64,000 nt of DNA from contig CAJNOL010000742.1 in NCBI GenBank assembly GCA_905250125.1, forward strand, positions 28,116 through 92,115. The letters run 5' to 3'. Shown piece by piece: positions 25,021 to 34,928 of this stretch. Source of the DNA: Rotaria sordida (lineage: Eukaryota > Rotifera > Eurotatoria > Philodinida > Philodinidae). Made by a program: the position numbers and the translations under genes. The number at the start of each line of letters is the position of its first letter. Position 1 is the stretch's first letter. The notes below the pieces were generated by a model, which searched no databases, had not been told where the DNA came from, and saw only the letters and a program-made list of their open reading frames with translations.

Positions 25021-26763
25021 CAGGGTATCCCAAAATTAAGGAAACAAAGTCTTTTTTTCGATCTTTTTTCTTATAGAGCGCCAGCTAGTTCTTATATTTA
25101 TACCACAGATACTAGATGACATAAGTGAAAGATCTAGCACATGAACAGTATCTGAATGTAGTAATTTGTTCAAAAGCATACAAATATAGTATTACCGAAG
25201 GAATGGAAACATACTTGACAGTTATACTTTCCACTGTCGTAGCATATACTACCTTGTCTTTGGTAGTATTTATATATGTACTAGTGGTGACGTCTGCAGT
25301 AAATAATACGAATGGTCATCTCTTTTATCAGATGATTCATATTTTGTTCTCTGTTTACTATCTGTTTCTTTTTTTGCAGTTCTAACTGCGTTTTTTCATA
25401 TTTTTTTAATCATGAGTGAAAGTTCTCGTTTGTCGACATTTGAACTAGGATTGAAATTGTAAAATGGTATGCTATGTACCAGAATGCAGGTGAAGTTGCT
25501 TGTCAGTTTCAACAATGTTATGATCGAACTCGTCCAACACGAAAGAATATTTTGAATCTCGTACAAAAATTTGATGAAACCGGAAGTGTTGAAGATGAAT
25601 CCAGATCTGGCAGACCTAGATCTGTCAGTACCGATGAAAATAAAGAACGTGTTCGTGCAGCTTTTGAAGAAAGTCCAGGAACATCATTAAGAAGAGCTTC
25701 ATTGGATTTAAATCTGTCTAAAAGTAGTCTTCAACTAATGATGAAGGAGCTGGGATTGAAGCCTTATCGTCCTCAATTACTGCATGCTCTAAACGAAGAT
25801 GATCTCGAGAGACGTTGCGAATTTGCTGATATCTTTCTGAAATTGGTCGCTAAAGACTTTTCGTTCCCTGATCGAATTGTGTGGATCGATGAAGCTATTT
25901 TCAGGTTGAATTGACACGTCAATCGACATAACTACGTTTACTATGCTTCAGAAAACTCTCATATCGTCATCACCAAGGACATTACTGCTCCAGGCATTAT
26001 TGTATGAACTAGAATTTGGTCTGGAGGCCTTATTGGAACGTTCTTCTTTCGTGATACAGTTACTGGACGCAGCTATCTGGAAATGCTTGATGAATAAATT
26101 GTTCCTGCGATTGAATATCAGATGAATTTAGAAGAAATACTTTATATGCACGATGGAGCTCCAGCTCATTATCAACAATCCATTCGACGCTTCTTGGACA
26201 AAACCTTCCCTGATCGATGGATTGGTCGACGTGGACCGATAGGCTGGTCAGCATGATCATCGAATTTGACACCAACTGACTTCTTTTTATGGGGTGTGAT
26301 AAAAGATTATGTGTAAGCAACAAAACCCCAAAATCTTCAAGCACTCAAAGATGCTATTATTACATAGATGGGAAGATTACCAATTGAATTATACCAAAAA
26401 GCTTGTCAATCAATACCTGAGAGACTGCAACTTTGCAAAGACCTAGAAGGTGAACACATTGAGCAATTTTTGTGAAAATCTTCTTACTGCACAGACTTAA
26501 CAAAGACATACTTTGCTATGTGTAATTTTTCTATTCTGTTGCTTTCATAAAAGTTTTTCTAGAACTCACGCATGTTACCTTATTATTGATTATCCTATAT
26601 TTGTATGCTTTTGATCAAATTACTACATTCAGATATTGTTCATGTGCTAGATCTTTCACTTATATCATCTAGTATCTGTGGTATAAATATGAGAACTAGC
26701 TGACGCTCTATAAGAAAAAAGATCGAAAAAAAAACTTTGTTTCCTTACTTTTGGGAAACCCTG
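25021..26763 (+). mobile_element. Tc1/mariner element, 1743 bp, 169-bp terminal inverted repeats
   Basis: Left terminal repeat 25021-25189 and right repeat 26595-26763 are inverted copies of each other with only about ten differences; ends read CAGGGTATCCC and CAGGGTTTCCC. TA flanks both sides (25019-25020, 26764-26765), the Tc1/mariner target duplication. Inside is a broken transposase on the plus strand. The element is inserted into a minus-strand piggyBac transposase, so it is the younger of the two. Confidence 0.92.
25412..26475 (+). pseudogene. Tc1/mariner transposase, inactivated
   Basis: Starts at ATG 25412; a frameshift occurs about 12 codons in, before IVKWYAMYQNAGEV. The N-terminus shows paired helix-turn-helix DNA-binding features (FDETGSVEDESRSGRPR). 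The catalytic part has WIDEAIF (first Asp), MHDGAPAHY (second Asp) and SSNLTPTDFFLWG, where the usual third Asp of SPDLTP is Asn. In-frame stops interrupt it at several points: after FRLN, after APGIIV, in MLDE-IVPAI, after GWSA, after KDYV and after AIIT. It cannot encode active enzyme. The family is the one with FPxRWIGRRGP motifs, common in invertebrates. Confidence 0.9.
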
Positions 26764-26765
26764 TA

Positions 26766-27675
26766 ATTCTAATGCTAATATATACCTACTATCAACATCA
26801 CAAAGTACCCAGAATTTAAGTCCATATTTACTGGGTTTATTCGGCATATATTGTACAAATGAATATCGATCTCGAAATGGTACTAATTGTTCATCGATAG
26901 TAAGATTCTCACTTAGTATGAAATGTTGTGGTAATTGCTTCACAAAATATTCGAATATGGTTCGAATTGGTGTAAGATAATCAAATTTATCACGCAGCTG
27001 ACGATCATCGAATCTTAGAAATCGTAAAAGATCTTTGAAGCGTTCTAATGACATTGTAGCATGATATATTGGGAGGCTTTTACTAATATCTCATAATTCA
27101 GTTACTGATTTGTGACTAGTGTGACCAACACCAGCTTGAATTCACAAACCGAGAAAGGCTTCTAATTCAGTACGATCAAGTTCTTTCCATTTCTTTGATT
27201 TTGTTTGATTAGTTGCATCATTTAATTGTCTTTGGTTTCGTTGATCCATGTATCACCTGGCATATTTGTTCGTTCGTAATACAACTTCATTTAAAATCTC
27301 ATCTGTCAAGAAAAGCTTGAAAGCATCCATCATTGTCTGGATTACAGTAACAGGACCTGGTGTTGTCTTCATTATGTTGATGAAATGTACACGACCTTGA
27401 ACTGTAGGCCGCTGCGTTGACCACGATACACCACCTTTTTCTATTGATTCAGATTGAGCATTTATATGTGTATCATCATCGTTAAAATGAGCATCAGATG
27501 AATCTTCTTTCGAAATACATTCATCAGTGGATGTGTTGTCTGATTCAGTATCAGAAAAAGAATAATCTGGATCAGAATTTGATTCATCATCCTCAGAAAT
27601 GTTATCAGTAAATTCATTAGTGTTATCTGTAATAAGAATCTCTCGGATTCGATTTAGACTTGTTTTGGTGATCAT
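26766..27675 (-). pseudogene. piggyBac transposase fragment, truncated by mariner insertion
   Basis: Reading from ATG at 27675 on the minus strand: an acidic Ser/Asp-rich N-terminus, then FLTDEILNEVVLRTNKYA, LDRTELEAFLGL, MSLERFKDLLRFLRFDD, NLTIDEQLVPFRDRYSF (first catalytic Asp) and MPNKPSKYGLKFWVLCDVDS, in the order of piggyBac transposases (DDE_Tnp_1_7). Three in-frame TGA stops lie after NKYAR, FLGL and SVTEL. The frame is cut at LALEL by the mariner element, and no DNFFTS-type second catalytic block is found on the far side. Dead, old element. Confidence 0.88.
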
Positions 27676-27773
27676 TTTTTATCTAAAAGACTAAGAAAAT
27701 TTAAAGTTTTTCGTTCTTGGAGAACTGTTGAACCTTTTAGGTTTAGTTATTTTCAATAGAGACGCGAACCAGG

Positions 27774-28020
27774 ATGTGGGTGGGTGTGGGTGTTGATCAA
27801 TGAATACCCTCGCCCACCCACACCCACACCCATCTATGAAAATCTCACAGTCGCGTCCACACCGCCACCCGCACACCCAGCCACCACCGACATGTACACC
27901 CACACCCATACCTTCGCTTTCATCAGATCATCACCCACATCAACAGTCGACACGCAGTCCCGCACCCAGATCTACGCATACACCAGAAGTCCCACCCATA
28001 TCCACAGCTGCAGTCACACT
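27774..28020. repeat. Head-to-head telomere-like repeat island
   Basis: A short TGTGGG-type stretch (27774-27800: GATGTGGGTGGGTGTGGGTG) is followed after an 11-bp spacer by an inverted CCCACA-rich array starting CGCCCACCCACACCCACACC. That array decays gradually over ~200 bp into CCCACA/CCCGCA-like words up to about 28020. TGTGGG is the telomeric repeat reported for bdelloid rotifers. The strand switch gives a G-rich/C-rich hairpin. Open frames here (His/Pro/Thr-rich) are by-products of the repeat. Confidence 0.65.
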
Positions 28021-28478
28021 TACGCCGTTTGATGACCCTCGCTCATCATGAAGTAATGAGGGAAATGAAAGTAAAGGAGTGGGGTGTTTGTTTTTTTAAA
28101 AGGAATCAAAAGAAGTAAAGAAAATGAAAAAAACGGGAAAAAAGAGTGCATGTATACTTGGAAAAGTGCACATGAGGAATGAGACCAAAACAATGAAGTA
28201 TAAACACATTGATTTAATCATCGATGAAAATAGACTTTTTGTTTTTACCCATATTGATAGAGGAGTGTTTACATTTCATTTATTTTGCCTGCACACAGAG
28301 ATTTTATTCTGCATGTTTATGTTAAAACATTGTATTTCTATTTAAAGAAATAATGAAAAATGCATTAAAAAAGTTTGATTTCACAACAATAGTAATCGTA
28401 ACCATCAGAGACGAGAGAAAAGTTGCTGTAAACAAATTTTACTGAAAGTAGCACATTTGATTATAATCGAACAAGCAA
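28021..28478. other. Upstream region of the multi-pass membrane gene
   Basis: No recognisable gene. A 73-codon plus-strand frame (28124-28345) lacks domain or signal evidence. This is probably the 5' flank of the gene at 28479. Confidence 0.3.
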
Positions 28479-29463
28479 ATGGAGTGGACATATGCAATTT
28501 ATAACGGAGTTAATGCCTGTATCTCGGCTAGTCTTGTCTTGATCGTCTTTTTTGGAGTATTTATTATCTTCTTTAGCTCAAAGAAAGGCAAAGAGTTTGT
28601 TCTTGATAAAATCATAGGTATTGATCCAATCAAAGCGGAAGATGAAGATGATGACGAAAATGATGACAAAGACGGTACGAAAGATGTTAATAAGCAGTAT
28701 GGAAAAGAACGATGGAAAAAATGACGATAAGAGCAATGGAAAAGATGGCGAGAAGAAGGTCGTGAAGAAAAAGTCTATTTTAGCCATTAGTATATTTTTC
28801 TGTTTTCTTGGTGCATTAGCACTATCTATAACGGCTGTACTCATTTTCCAAGGATGTGTCTTGGAAAATACAAGGGTTCTTGCAAATGATGATTGTCCTG
28901 ATTACTCAGTGGATTGTTTTATTCTTAATGAAACGAGTTACATTCCAATATCGAATACCATCAGCTTCCGCTGTGATCCTTCGAATAAAACTCAGTTTCC
29001 TAGTAACACTCCGAGCGCTATAGCATTGTGCTTTGGATGGATTATTAAGCAACAAACAACTAAAAATGTTCTTGATCAATTAGGTGTATGCACCGGTCTC
29101 ATTGGTCTATTTACAACAATGTTGGCTATAATTGTCTATCTTGGTCGATGCAAGAAAACACTTGTTTTGTGTATTATATTAATTTTATGTTGCGGCACTA
29201 CTATTATTCTCTTATTGGTTTTCAGGTGGTCGTTCACTGTATTAACTTACGCCGTACTTGGTCTTGGGATGTCATTAGGGATTTTCGGAATATGTCTATT
29301 TTGTATTATACCGAAACGAAAAAAACTGAAAGATAATGATCAAATATCTTTAGAAGATACAGATCAGAAAACAATATCTCCCCGGAAGTCGTCACCTTCA
29401 ACGACGACAACGTCAGGTCCTATTAACTTCTTTCAACAATCGTCAAAAGTCGCTCCAAAATAA
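28479..29463 (+). CDS. Multi-pass membrane protein, interrupted by a frameshift
   Basis: Two overlapping plus-strand frames appear to be one gene. The first (28479-28724) gives MEWTYAIYNGVNACISASLV with one membrane helix and a K/D-rich cytoplasmic stretch. The second (continuing to TAA at 29461-29463) carries the same K/D/G/N-rich linker (KNDGKNDDKSNGKDGEKK), then four more helices: about 28775-28850, 29077-29150, 29158-29222, 29230-29310. The loop after helix 2 has several Cys and two N-glycosylation sites (NETS, NKTQ). Frames switch by +1 near 28700-28715 in an A-rich repeat. No intron of reasonable size fits, so this is a sequencing error, a slippage mutation or recoding. The family is not recognised. 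Confidence 0.6.
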
Positions 29464-30209
29464 AGTATTTCTTCATTAATGTAACTGAAGATGACGAATA
29501 TTTGTAACTTATCTAAATTTCTATCGTTTAACCGCGCCTGAGATTTTTATTGTATTACTAACAATTTACTTATTCTTTATTTATATTTCTTTTTTGTTCT
29601 TTTATTATAATATAATTTATTTCACTTGAGATACTTAAGATTCGAAGATGACATTTTTAGAAGATAAATGCTGCGTAACACAATATTGGAAAACCTAGTT
29701 GTTTTTAGAGAAAACTTACTTAAGCTCTCCTTAAAAAAGTCAATTTTCGGCAGTGTTATGTTCGAAGTGTTCCCCTTCGAACATAAGACAGAACAAAGCG
29801 AATGATGAGTACTCCTTTCTAGTATAGTGGTTAATACGACTACCCGGAAAGCAGGAAATGCATGGTTCGATTTCTTGCGAAGGGAGATTATTCTTTTGTT
29901 CTGTTCTGTGGTCATACCATCACGTTGCTTCCTCGGTGATAAGAAAGGACAATGACATAACAAGTGCTATTTTTCTCTTTTGAAGAATCTTCATATTGTG
30001 TAAATCACATCTATTTATGAAAGTTTTTTTTGTTTCTCAAATAGCTTCGAATTTTGAAAATTTATTTTAATAGGTGGATTAAGAAAAATGTTGGTTATGA
30101 GTATTGCCAAAAAAATCATAAAAATGCGAGTGGTTAATAATAAATACATGTTTAGTTAATATTCAGAATTAGCTAGTAATAAAAGTTTACTGAACAAAAT
30201 TGTCTCTGT
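29464..30209. other. 3' flank of membrane gene with tRNA-like relic
   Basis: No protein gene supported. The 113-codon minus-strand frame at 29622-29963 overlaps the tRNA-like sequence and has no domain evidence. Confidence 0.35.
29813..29885 (+). pseudogene. tRNA-like sequence (pseudo-tRNA or tRNA-derived repeat)
   Basis: A 73-nt segment folds as a tRNA: acceptor TCCTTTC pairs with GAAGGGA (one G-T), D stem GTAT/ATAC is perfect with an AGTGGTTA loop, and the T loop TTCGATT sits in GGTTCGATTTC, a good polymerase III B box; TAGTATAGTGG matches an A box. The anticodon arm (ACTAC, loop CCGGAAA, GCAGG) has two mismatches and lacks T at position 33, and the T stem has a T-T mismatch. This points to a decayed tRNA or SINE head. 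The loop would read GGA, but I do not assign an identity. Confidence 0.45.
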
Positions 30210-30635
30210 TTAATTTGGTAAGATATAATATTTGATGTAAACTCCATAGGTGATCATTTGCGGTGGTCCTTGAAATTGAATAATGACTTGATAATTAGAG
30301 TCCGACTTTTGCATAATGTTTTTATCATTGATCGGAATTTCAGTTTGTTGACTTTTTAACAGTCGATAAATATGTTCGATAGATAGTTTCAGGTGTTCGG
30401 TATGGAGAGAAATGGTATATGGTTGATGCTGTTTCGCATATGGTGTTTCAATGATCAAAATCATAGTTTTACTTTGATAGGACCAGAAAAGTTGGACCGA
30501 ATCAAATGATTGGGGGAGTTTCGTATTGGCCAAATTAAGTACTCGCGAATCGGTATCATTTTCAAAGGCTACTGTTGCTTTACCTGGCTGTTGTATTTGA
30601 AAGTAAACCTTATCCGACGAATTTGCGTTACACAT
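30210..30635 (-). CDS. Orphan 141-aa protein
   Basis: Single open frame from ATG at 30635 (a TGA lies in frame 21 bases upstream) to the stop at 30210. Composition is balanced and protein-like, with alternating hydrophobic stretches (VYFQIQQPGKATVAF, VQLFWSYQSKTMILIIE, YQVIIQFQ) that suggest a beta-sandwich fold. There are no transmembrane segments and no obvious signal peptide. I do not recognise the family, and expression is not shown. A GTGAGT just upstream could mean that part of a longer gene is missing. Confidence 0.4.
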   Translation of the reverse strand: MCNANSSDKVYFQIQQPGKATVAFENDTDSRVLNLANTKLPQSFDSVQLFWSYQSKTMILIIETPYAKQHQPYTISLHTEHLKLSIEHIYRLLKSQQTEIPINDKNIMQKSDSNYQVIIQFQGPPQMITYGVYIKYYILPN

Positions 30636-31127
30636 TATTCGATTTTCGGCAACTCACCTTGTCAGAATGAAAAATTAGATTATTCTACAACTGAATACGG
30701 CGGATTGTGAGTGTCAAATATCTCTTGACCGATGCCTACACTCACACTCCAAAAAGTCCTATTTTAAAGGAGATAAATTGTAAAATTTATCATAAAAATA
30801 CTGAGACCAGGATTCAGTCTGTCGCATCGGTCACATGGCAATCATGGACGATTGTCGAATCCTACTGATCGCTTTGCAAATAACATATAGCTTAGAAACA
30901 AAAATGAAATATCGAATGCTTATTTCCTGAAATGTCATACACACAACGATGTTAAAACAACATATAACCTCTTAAAGTTTCTTTTAAAAAAAAACCAACC
31001 TATCTGAATATGCTTATATTACTACCCTGAATGATTTAAAACTACGACTACAGCATATAAATAAGGTCAAATTAGCTCAATATCATCTGCCTATATACTG
31101 TGTTCATAGGCATGCTTTCATTTGAAG
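30636..31127. other. Spacer
   Basis: No gene or named repeat recognised. Confidence 0.3.
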
Positions 31128-31236
31128 GATGTGTGTGTGGGTGTAAGAAAGAGGATATGGGTGTGGGGTGGGTGGTGTGGGTGTTCTCTTAATTCGCCCA
31201 CACCCCACATCCATAGCCACACCCACACCCTTTCTT
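31128..31236. repeat. Second head-to-head telomere-like repeat island
   Basis: GATGTGTGTGTGGGTGT, then GGATATGGGTGTGGGGTGGG and TGGTGTGGGTG on the plus strand, a 13-bp spacer, then CGCCCACACCCCACATCC and CCACACCCACACCC. The outer bases AAGAAAG and CTTTCTT also pair, so the whole block is an inverted repeat of about 100 bp. It has the same TGTGGG/CCCACA arrangement as the island at 27.8 kb. Confidence 0.65.
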
Positions 31237-32221
31237 AGGAAGTCTCTCCGAGATATGAATTTTTTCAAAATATAGGCTCTTCACCGTGGTTGTTGTAAAA
31301 AGAACAATATTGATATTTTCAAAAAGATTCATATCTCGCAAAGACTTTGCTTAAGCATTATGAAATTTTTGTTCTACAAGCTAATCTGGTCGAGCCCCTT
31401 ATCTGGGTAAATTCTCAGATCAAAATTCAAAAGTATGATTTTACTTGAAATCTGGAGTCCTGCAAGAAAAATCTCTACTAAAACTAAGCTTTATAGATTC
31501 GAATATAGTCCCAACTTAAAATCGATTCTATTACTTGGGAACTTTCCCTCGTAAGTTAGGAATAAAGCTGGTAACCAAATAAGTTAGTAACTAAGAAAGA
31601 CCATATCGTAATTCATGATGCATTCAGAAAAGAATGAACGTAAGAAATGATCACCAAAATAAAACTTATGATCGAAAGGCATTCGGCGATGATGTACGCA
31701 ACAAAAATTTCGTCAAGGGTATCAGATTACGATTCGACCTGGTCCGGATCTCAAAAACGTTTAATAAACTAGATTTCCCACTGAAAATTTTGGACCCGAC
31801 AGGCCTAAATCGTCACCCGCTGACGAAAATTATTTTTTCATTTTTCCTCATTAGAAATGCAAAAATCCCGGATCTACCACTGAAACTATATCCATTGACA
31901 TGTGGTTGTGTAGCTAATGTAAGTATTAAACCAAAGATTATATTAAATTATTTTCCCTCGAATTTCATCACTCTCAATGAATAATTACAATGATTAAGTA
32001 TTTTCTATTATTTTTGGCATATTAACAACATTAATGGTACTCGTTATTTGTTGTGAGAGAGTACATGACAGAAAACTTTAAAATAATAAACAACTGATTG
32101 ATTTGAAATGTTAAGTAAACGTCTTTCTGAAATTGTACGAAATAGATAGATGTTAAAGTTTGAAACATTTCAGTTTATTTTTATCATCAAGAAAAAAAAA
32201 ATCTAGATCAGATAGAAAAGA
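31237..32221. other. Spacer with weak open frame
   Basis: A plus-strand frame of 116 codons (31634-31984) has no recognised domain and reads like decayed repeat. Otherwise featureless. Confidence 0.3.
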
Positions 32222-32635
32222 TTAATCATAATAATTATCAGGTCTAAGTGTTGGTAAATTTTTTTCATATTCTTGTCCTTTTTTGATATACATTTTCTTT
32301 TGTCCACCACCGATAATTTCATTTGGTTTTGGATTCATTTGTTTTAAATCTTGTCGAATTGTTTCTATAATATCTATTTCATCTGGTATACGAATATAAC
32401 GTACATTTCTATATCGAATACATAAACGATTAAATGATATTGATTTTTGAATTGGACGTGACATTGTTACTTGTGATAATTGAATATTATGATTAACATC
32501 AATATCAATAAGTATACCAACAAGCATAATACCACCATAAACATCAATTTGTATTCTTTGTCCAACAAGACATCGAAGAAAACCAAGTAATGTTCGACAA
32601 GATTCTTTCTTATATTTTCGATTTAAATTTGACAT
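32222..32635 (-). CDS. LSM10: U7 snRNA-associated Sm-like protein LSm10 (137 aa)
   Basis: A single exon. The Sm fold is visible as Sm1 (LVGQRIQIDVYGGIMLVGIL then DIDVNHNIQL) and Sm2 (CIRYRNVRYIRIPDE). The stretch RNVRYIRIPDEIDIIETI closely follows the LSm10-specific pattern (RNVRYVHIPDDVNI... in vertebrates), and a GGGQ-containing tail ends the protein. LSm10 with LSm11 replaces SmD1/D2 in the U7 snRNP ring that processes histone pre-mRNA 3' ends in the nucleus. Length is close to the usual ~120-130 aa. SmD1 is the main alternative but would end in GR repeats, which are absent. Confidence 0.85.
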   Translation of the reverse strand: MSNLNRKYKKESCRTLLGFLRCLVGQRIQIDVYGGIMLVGILIDIDVNHNIQLSQVTMSRPIQKSISFNRLCIRYRNVRYIRIPDEIDIIETIRQDLKQMNPKPNEIIGGGQKKMYIKKGQEYEKNLPTLRPDNYYD

Positions 32636-34928
32636 ATCTATAATTAACAGAAAAACAAAAATTATTTTTATATTTTAAATTACAAAAATTTTAATTACAT
32701 TATAAAGTATTTATATTAGAACTGAGTACTGATAGAAACAATTCTACTATTCTAATGTCCGAACAACAAGACGAAGAAACTGGTCATGTATTTAATGCAA
32801 TTTTTTTACAAAATTTTGCAATATATATGTTGTCATCGGTGATATTTAACACATGTTGAGAATGACGGTCGCGTCTTTGAAGATCTTCTGTTATTCTCTC
32901 GCTCACATTCACTCCCTTACACAGATGTCCATCGTGGCTGAAAATTTGCCGCTGCCACGACGGTTTTCAAAAAAGTGTTTCTAATTCCACTGCTGCGACT
33001 ATATTTAACCAGAGATATTGGTAACAGTCCATCAGATTCATTCGGTCTCGGGATATTTCATTTGTAAACCCTGAAATTTTATTAAATTCATGCAGTTTTT
33101 CAATATCCTCCAAAAAATCCTGCCGCTGACGCCACTGCTACCGTGACAGCGGCTGCACCGCGATAGACATCTTTGCTCCCCTATAACTAAATTAATTACA
33201 TACATTGATGATCGAAAATCAAAATAAACATTTTTTTTGTCTAGTATTCAGTCATCTTATTCATATACCAATGGGATTAATCATATTAATTCAAGTTTAA
33301 AACTTAATTTTGTTGGGATTCAAATGAGAAGAGCACTATTAGATCTGTTGAAATTTTTAACAAGAAAATTTTAATAAAATTTCATTTATTTGATATTAAT
33401 ATTGTATTTAATTTACTTAAAAAAAAATGAAAAGTTTTTTTATTGGTTAAAGAGAAAGAGAAACTATCTGTATTCTTAGTACTATAAATGTACAGTACTT
33501 ATATGAGAGTGAAACAGAAAATAATAACATCTAGTTTTAGTAGATTTTTGATTCATTCATAAAAACTATCTATTTGGAGTAATAAAACATTGGACCGAGA
33601 CGGTTCATGAATATTTTGTAGAGCCTTCAATAAACCAAAACGTTAAAAAAAAATTTAAACTCATTTTGATATATGAGTTAGAAAACGGTATTTTTTTCAA
33701 AACAAACGAAAAAAAACCTGATTTTTTTTCTTGTATTTACTTATACAAATTGATTATTTCGATGTTAGCGAAGTTAGTATGTAATGATTACTACAAGTAT
33801 AACCTATTTTCAGAGTAATTTTTAAAAATTTCTTGATCACAGATGTGAAAGTAGCATTTTCTTTTTCATGACAATTTGAATCATTTTTGACGTATTCATA
33901 GTGAATAACATGATCTTCATGCTAAACACTTTATTAGAACTAGTAGCTACTCAAACAGCATTTCACGGTCGTTTTTAAATAATTTTTTTATCAATAAAAG
34001 ATAGAAATCTGCAAGTCTTCCTTCCGGATGAGACATTAGCAGTCAGAATCAATGTAACTATTCTGGTGCGATCTCGGAAATGAAAGATCTGATTTCAATC
34101 AGAAAATATCCGCCTTTGCAAGTGTCTAACCATATATCATCACACACCGCGACAGACGTTATTGATATGCGATCAAAGGCCGCATCTCAATAACTTTTCG
34201 TTCTAATGTATGAACTACTTCCTTATTGAGATTAAGTAAAAAGATGATAAAGAAAAGTATTCCAAAATAGATAGAATAAAACAATCCTTCAATGATTAGC
34301 AACAACAGCTGCAACGTATTTCACATTTAAATTTTGCAAGAACAACACTAACAGTTTCTTAAAGAAAATAATCCATTCTAAGTTAATTTTCAGCTTTATA
34401 TACCGATAAAATAACAACATAATAACTATGAAAAGTCGTATAAAAAACAAATCAAATTAATAACAAATCCAGTTTTTATGTCATTTTTGATTCATTCTAC
34501 ATCTCTACAGTGAAATGATTTCACTCAAAATTATCTATATCAGTATCATAATTACTACGTATCAATGAGAGAATACTTGCAAATCGTATTTTTGATAGAT
34601 ATACTTCCATGTGTAGCCAATCACAAAAAAAAACACACGATTCTCAGAAGATTTAACTCGTCGCGTTGATCATTTCGATAAAAGAAAAATATTCAAATTT
34701 ACTCAATAAACCATCAATATATTCTATTGATTTTTCAAAAACACAATGTCATAACTATCTTCCATATTGTTGACATCCAATGTGAGAAAACAAAAAAAAA
34801 AACAATCCTCTAATAATTCAATTATTTTTTTTTTCATTAAAAAATAAAATAGGTACTATACAATTAACATCACAATTGAGAAAAAAAAGAACAAATCGTG
34901 TAATAAAACAAAAAAAAATGGAAAAAAT
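32636..34928. other. Intergenic region with a GC-richer MITE-like block
   Basis: Apart from the element at 32922-33173, no gene is seen. At 34152-34190 an imperfect hairpin (GTTATTGATATGCG paired with CGCATCTCAATAAC) stands out. The rest is AT-rich. Confidence 0.35.
32922..33173. mobile_element. ~250-bp inverted-repeat element
   Basis: GATGTCCATCGTGGCTG with GCCGCTGCCACG at the left is mirrored on the right by GATGTCTATCGCGGTGC with GCCGCTGTCACG (reverse complement). The GC content is well above the surroundings. There is no coding capacity and no clear target duplication. A miniature transposon or foldback remnant is likely. Confidence 0.5.

Noticed and set aside
25125-25385. 86-codon plus-strand frame at the mariner left end
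   Set aside because: It lies across the terminal inverted repeat and spacer before the transposase; an accident of AT-rich sequence.
27784-28051. His/Pro/Thr-rich open frames of 82-83 codons
   Set aside because: They are translations of the degenerate CCCACA array in several frames, with no start context, splice sites or domain.
28578-28844. Hydrophobic minus-strand frame opposite the membrane gene
   Set aside because: It is the antisense of the Lys/Asp-rich linker and helix 2; no independent support.
29622-29963. 113-codon minus-strand frame
   Set aside because: Overlaps the tRNA-like sequence, has no domain, and its composition is not protein-like.
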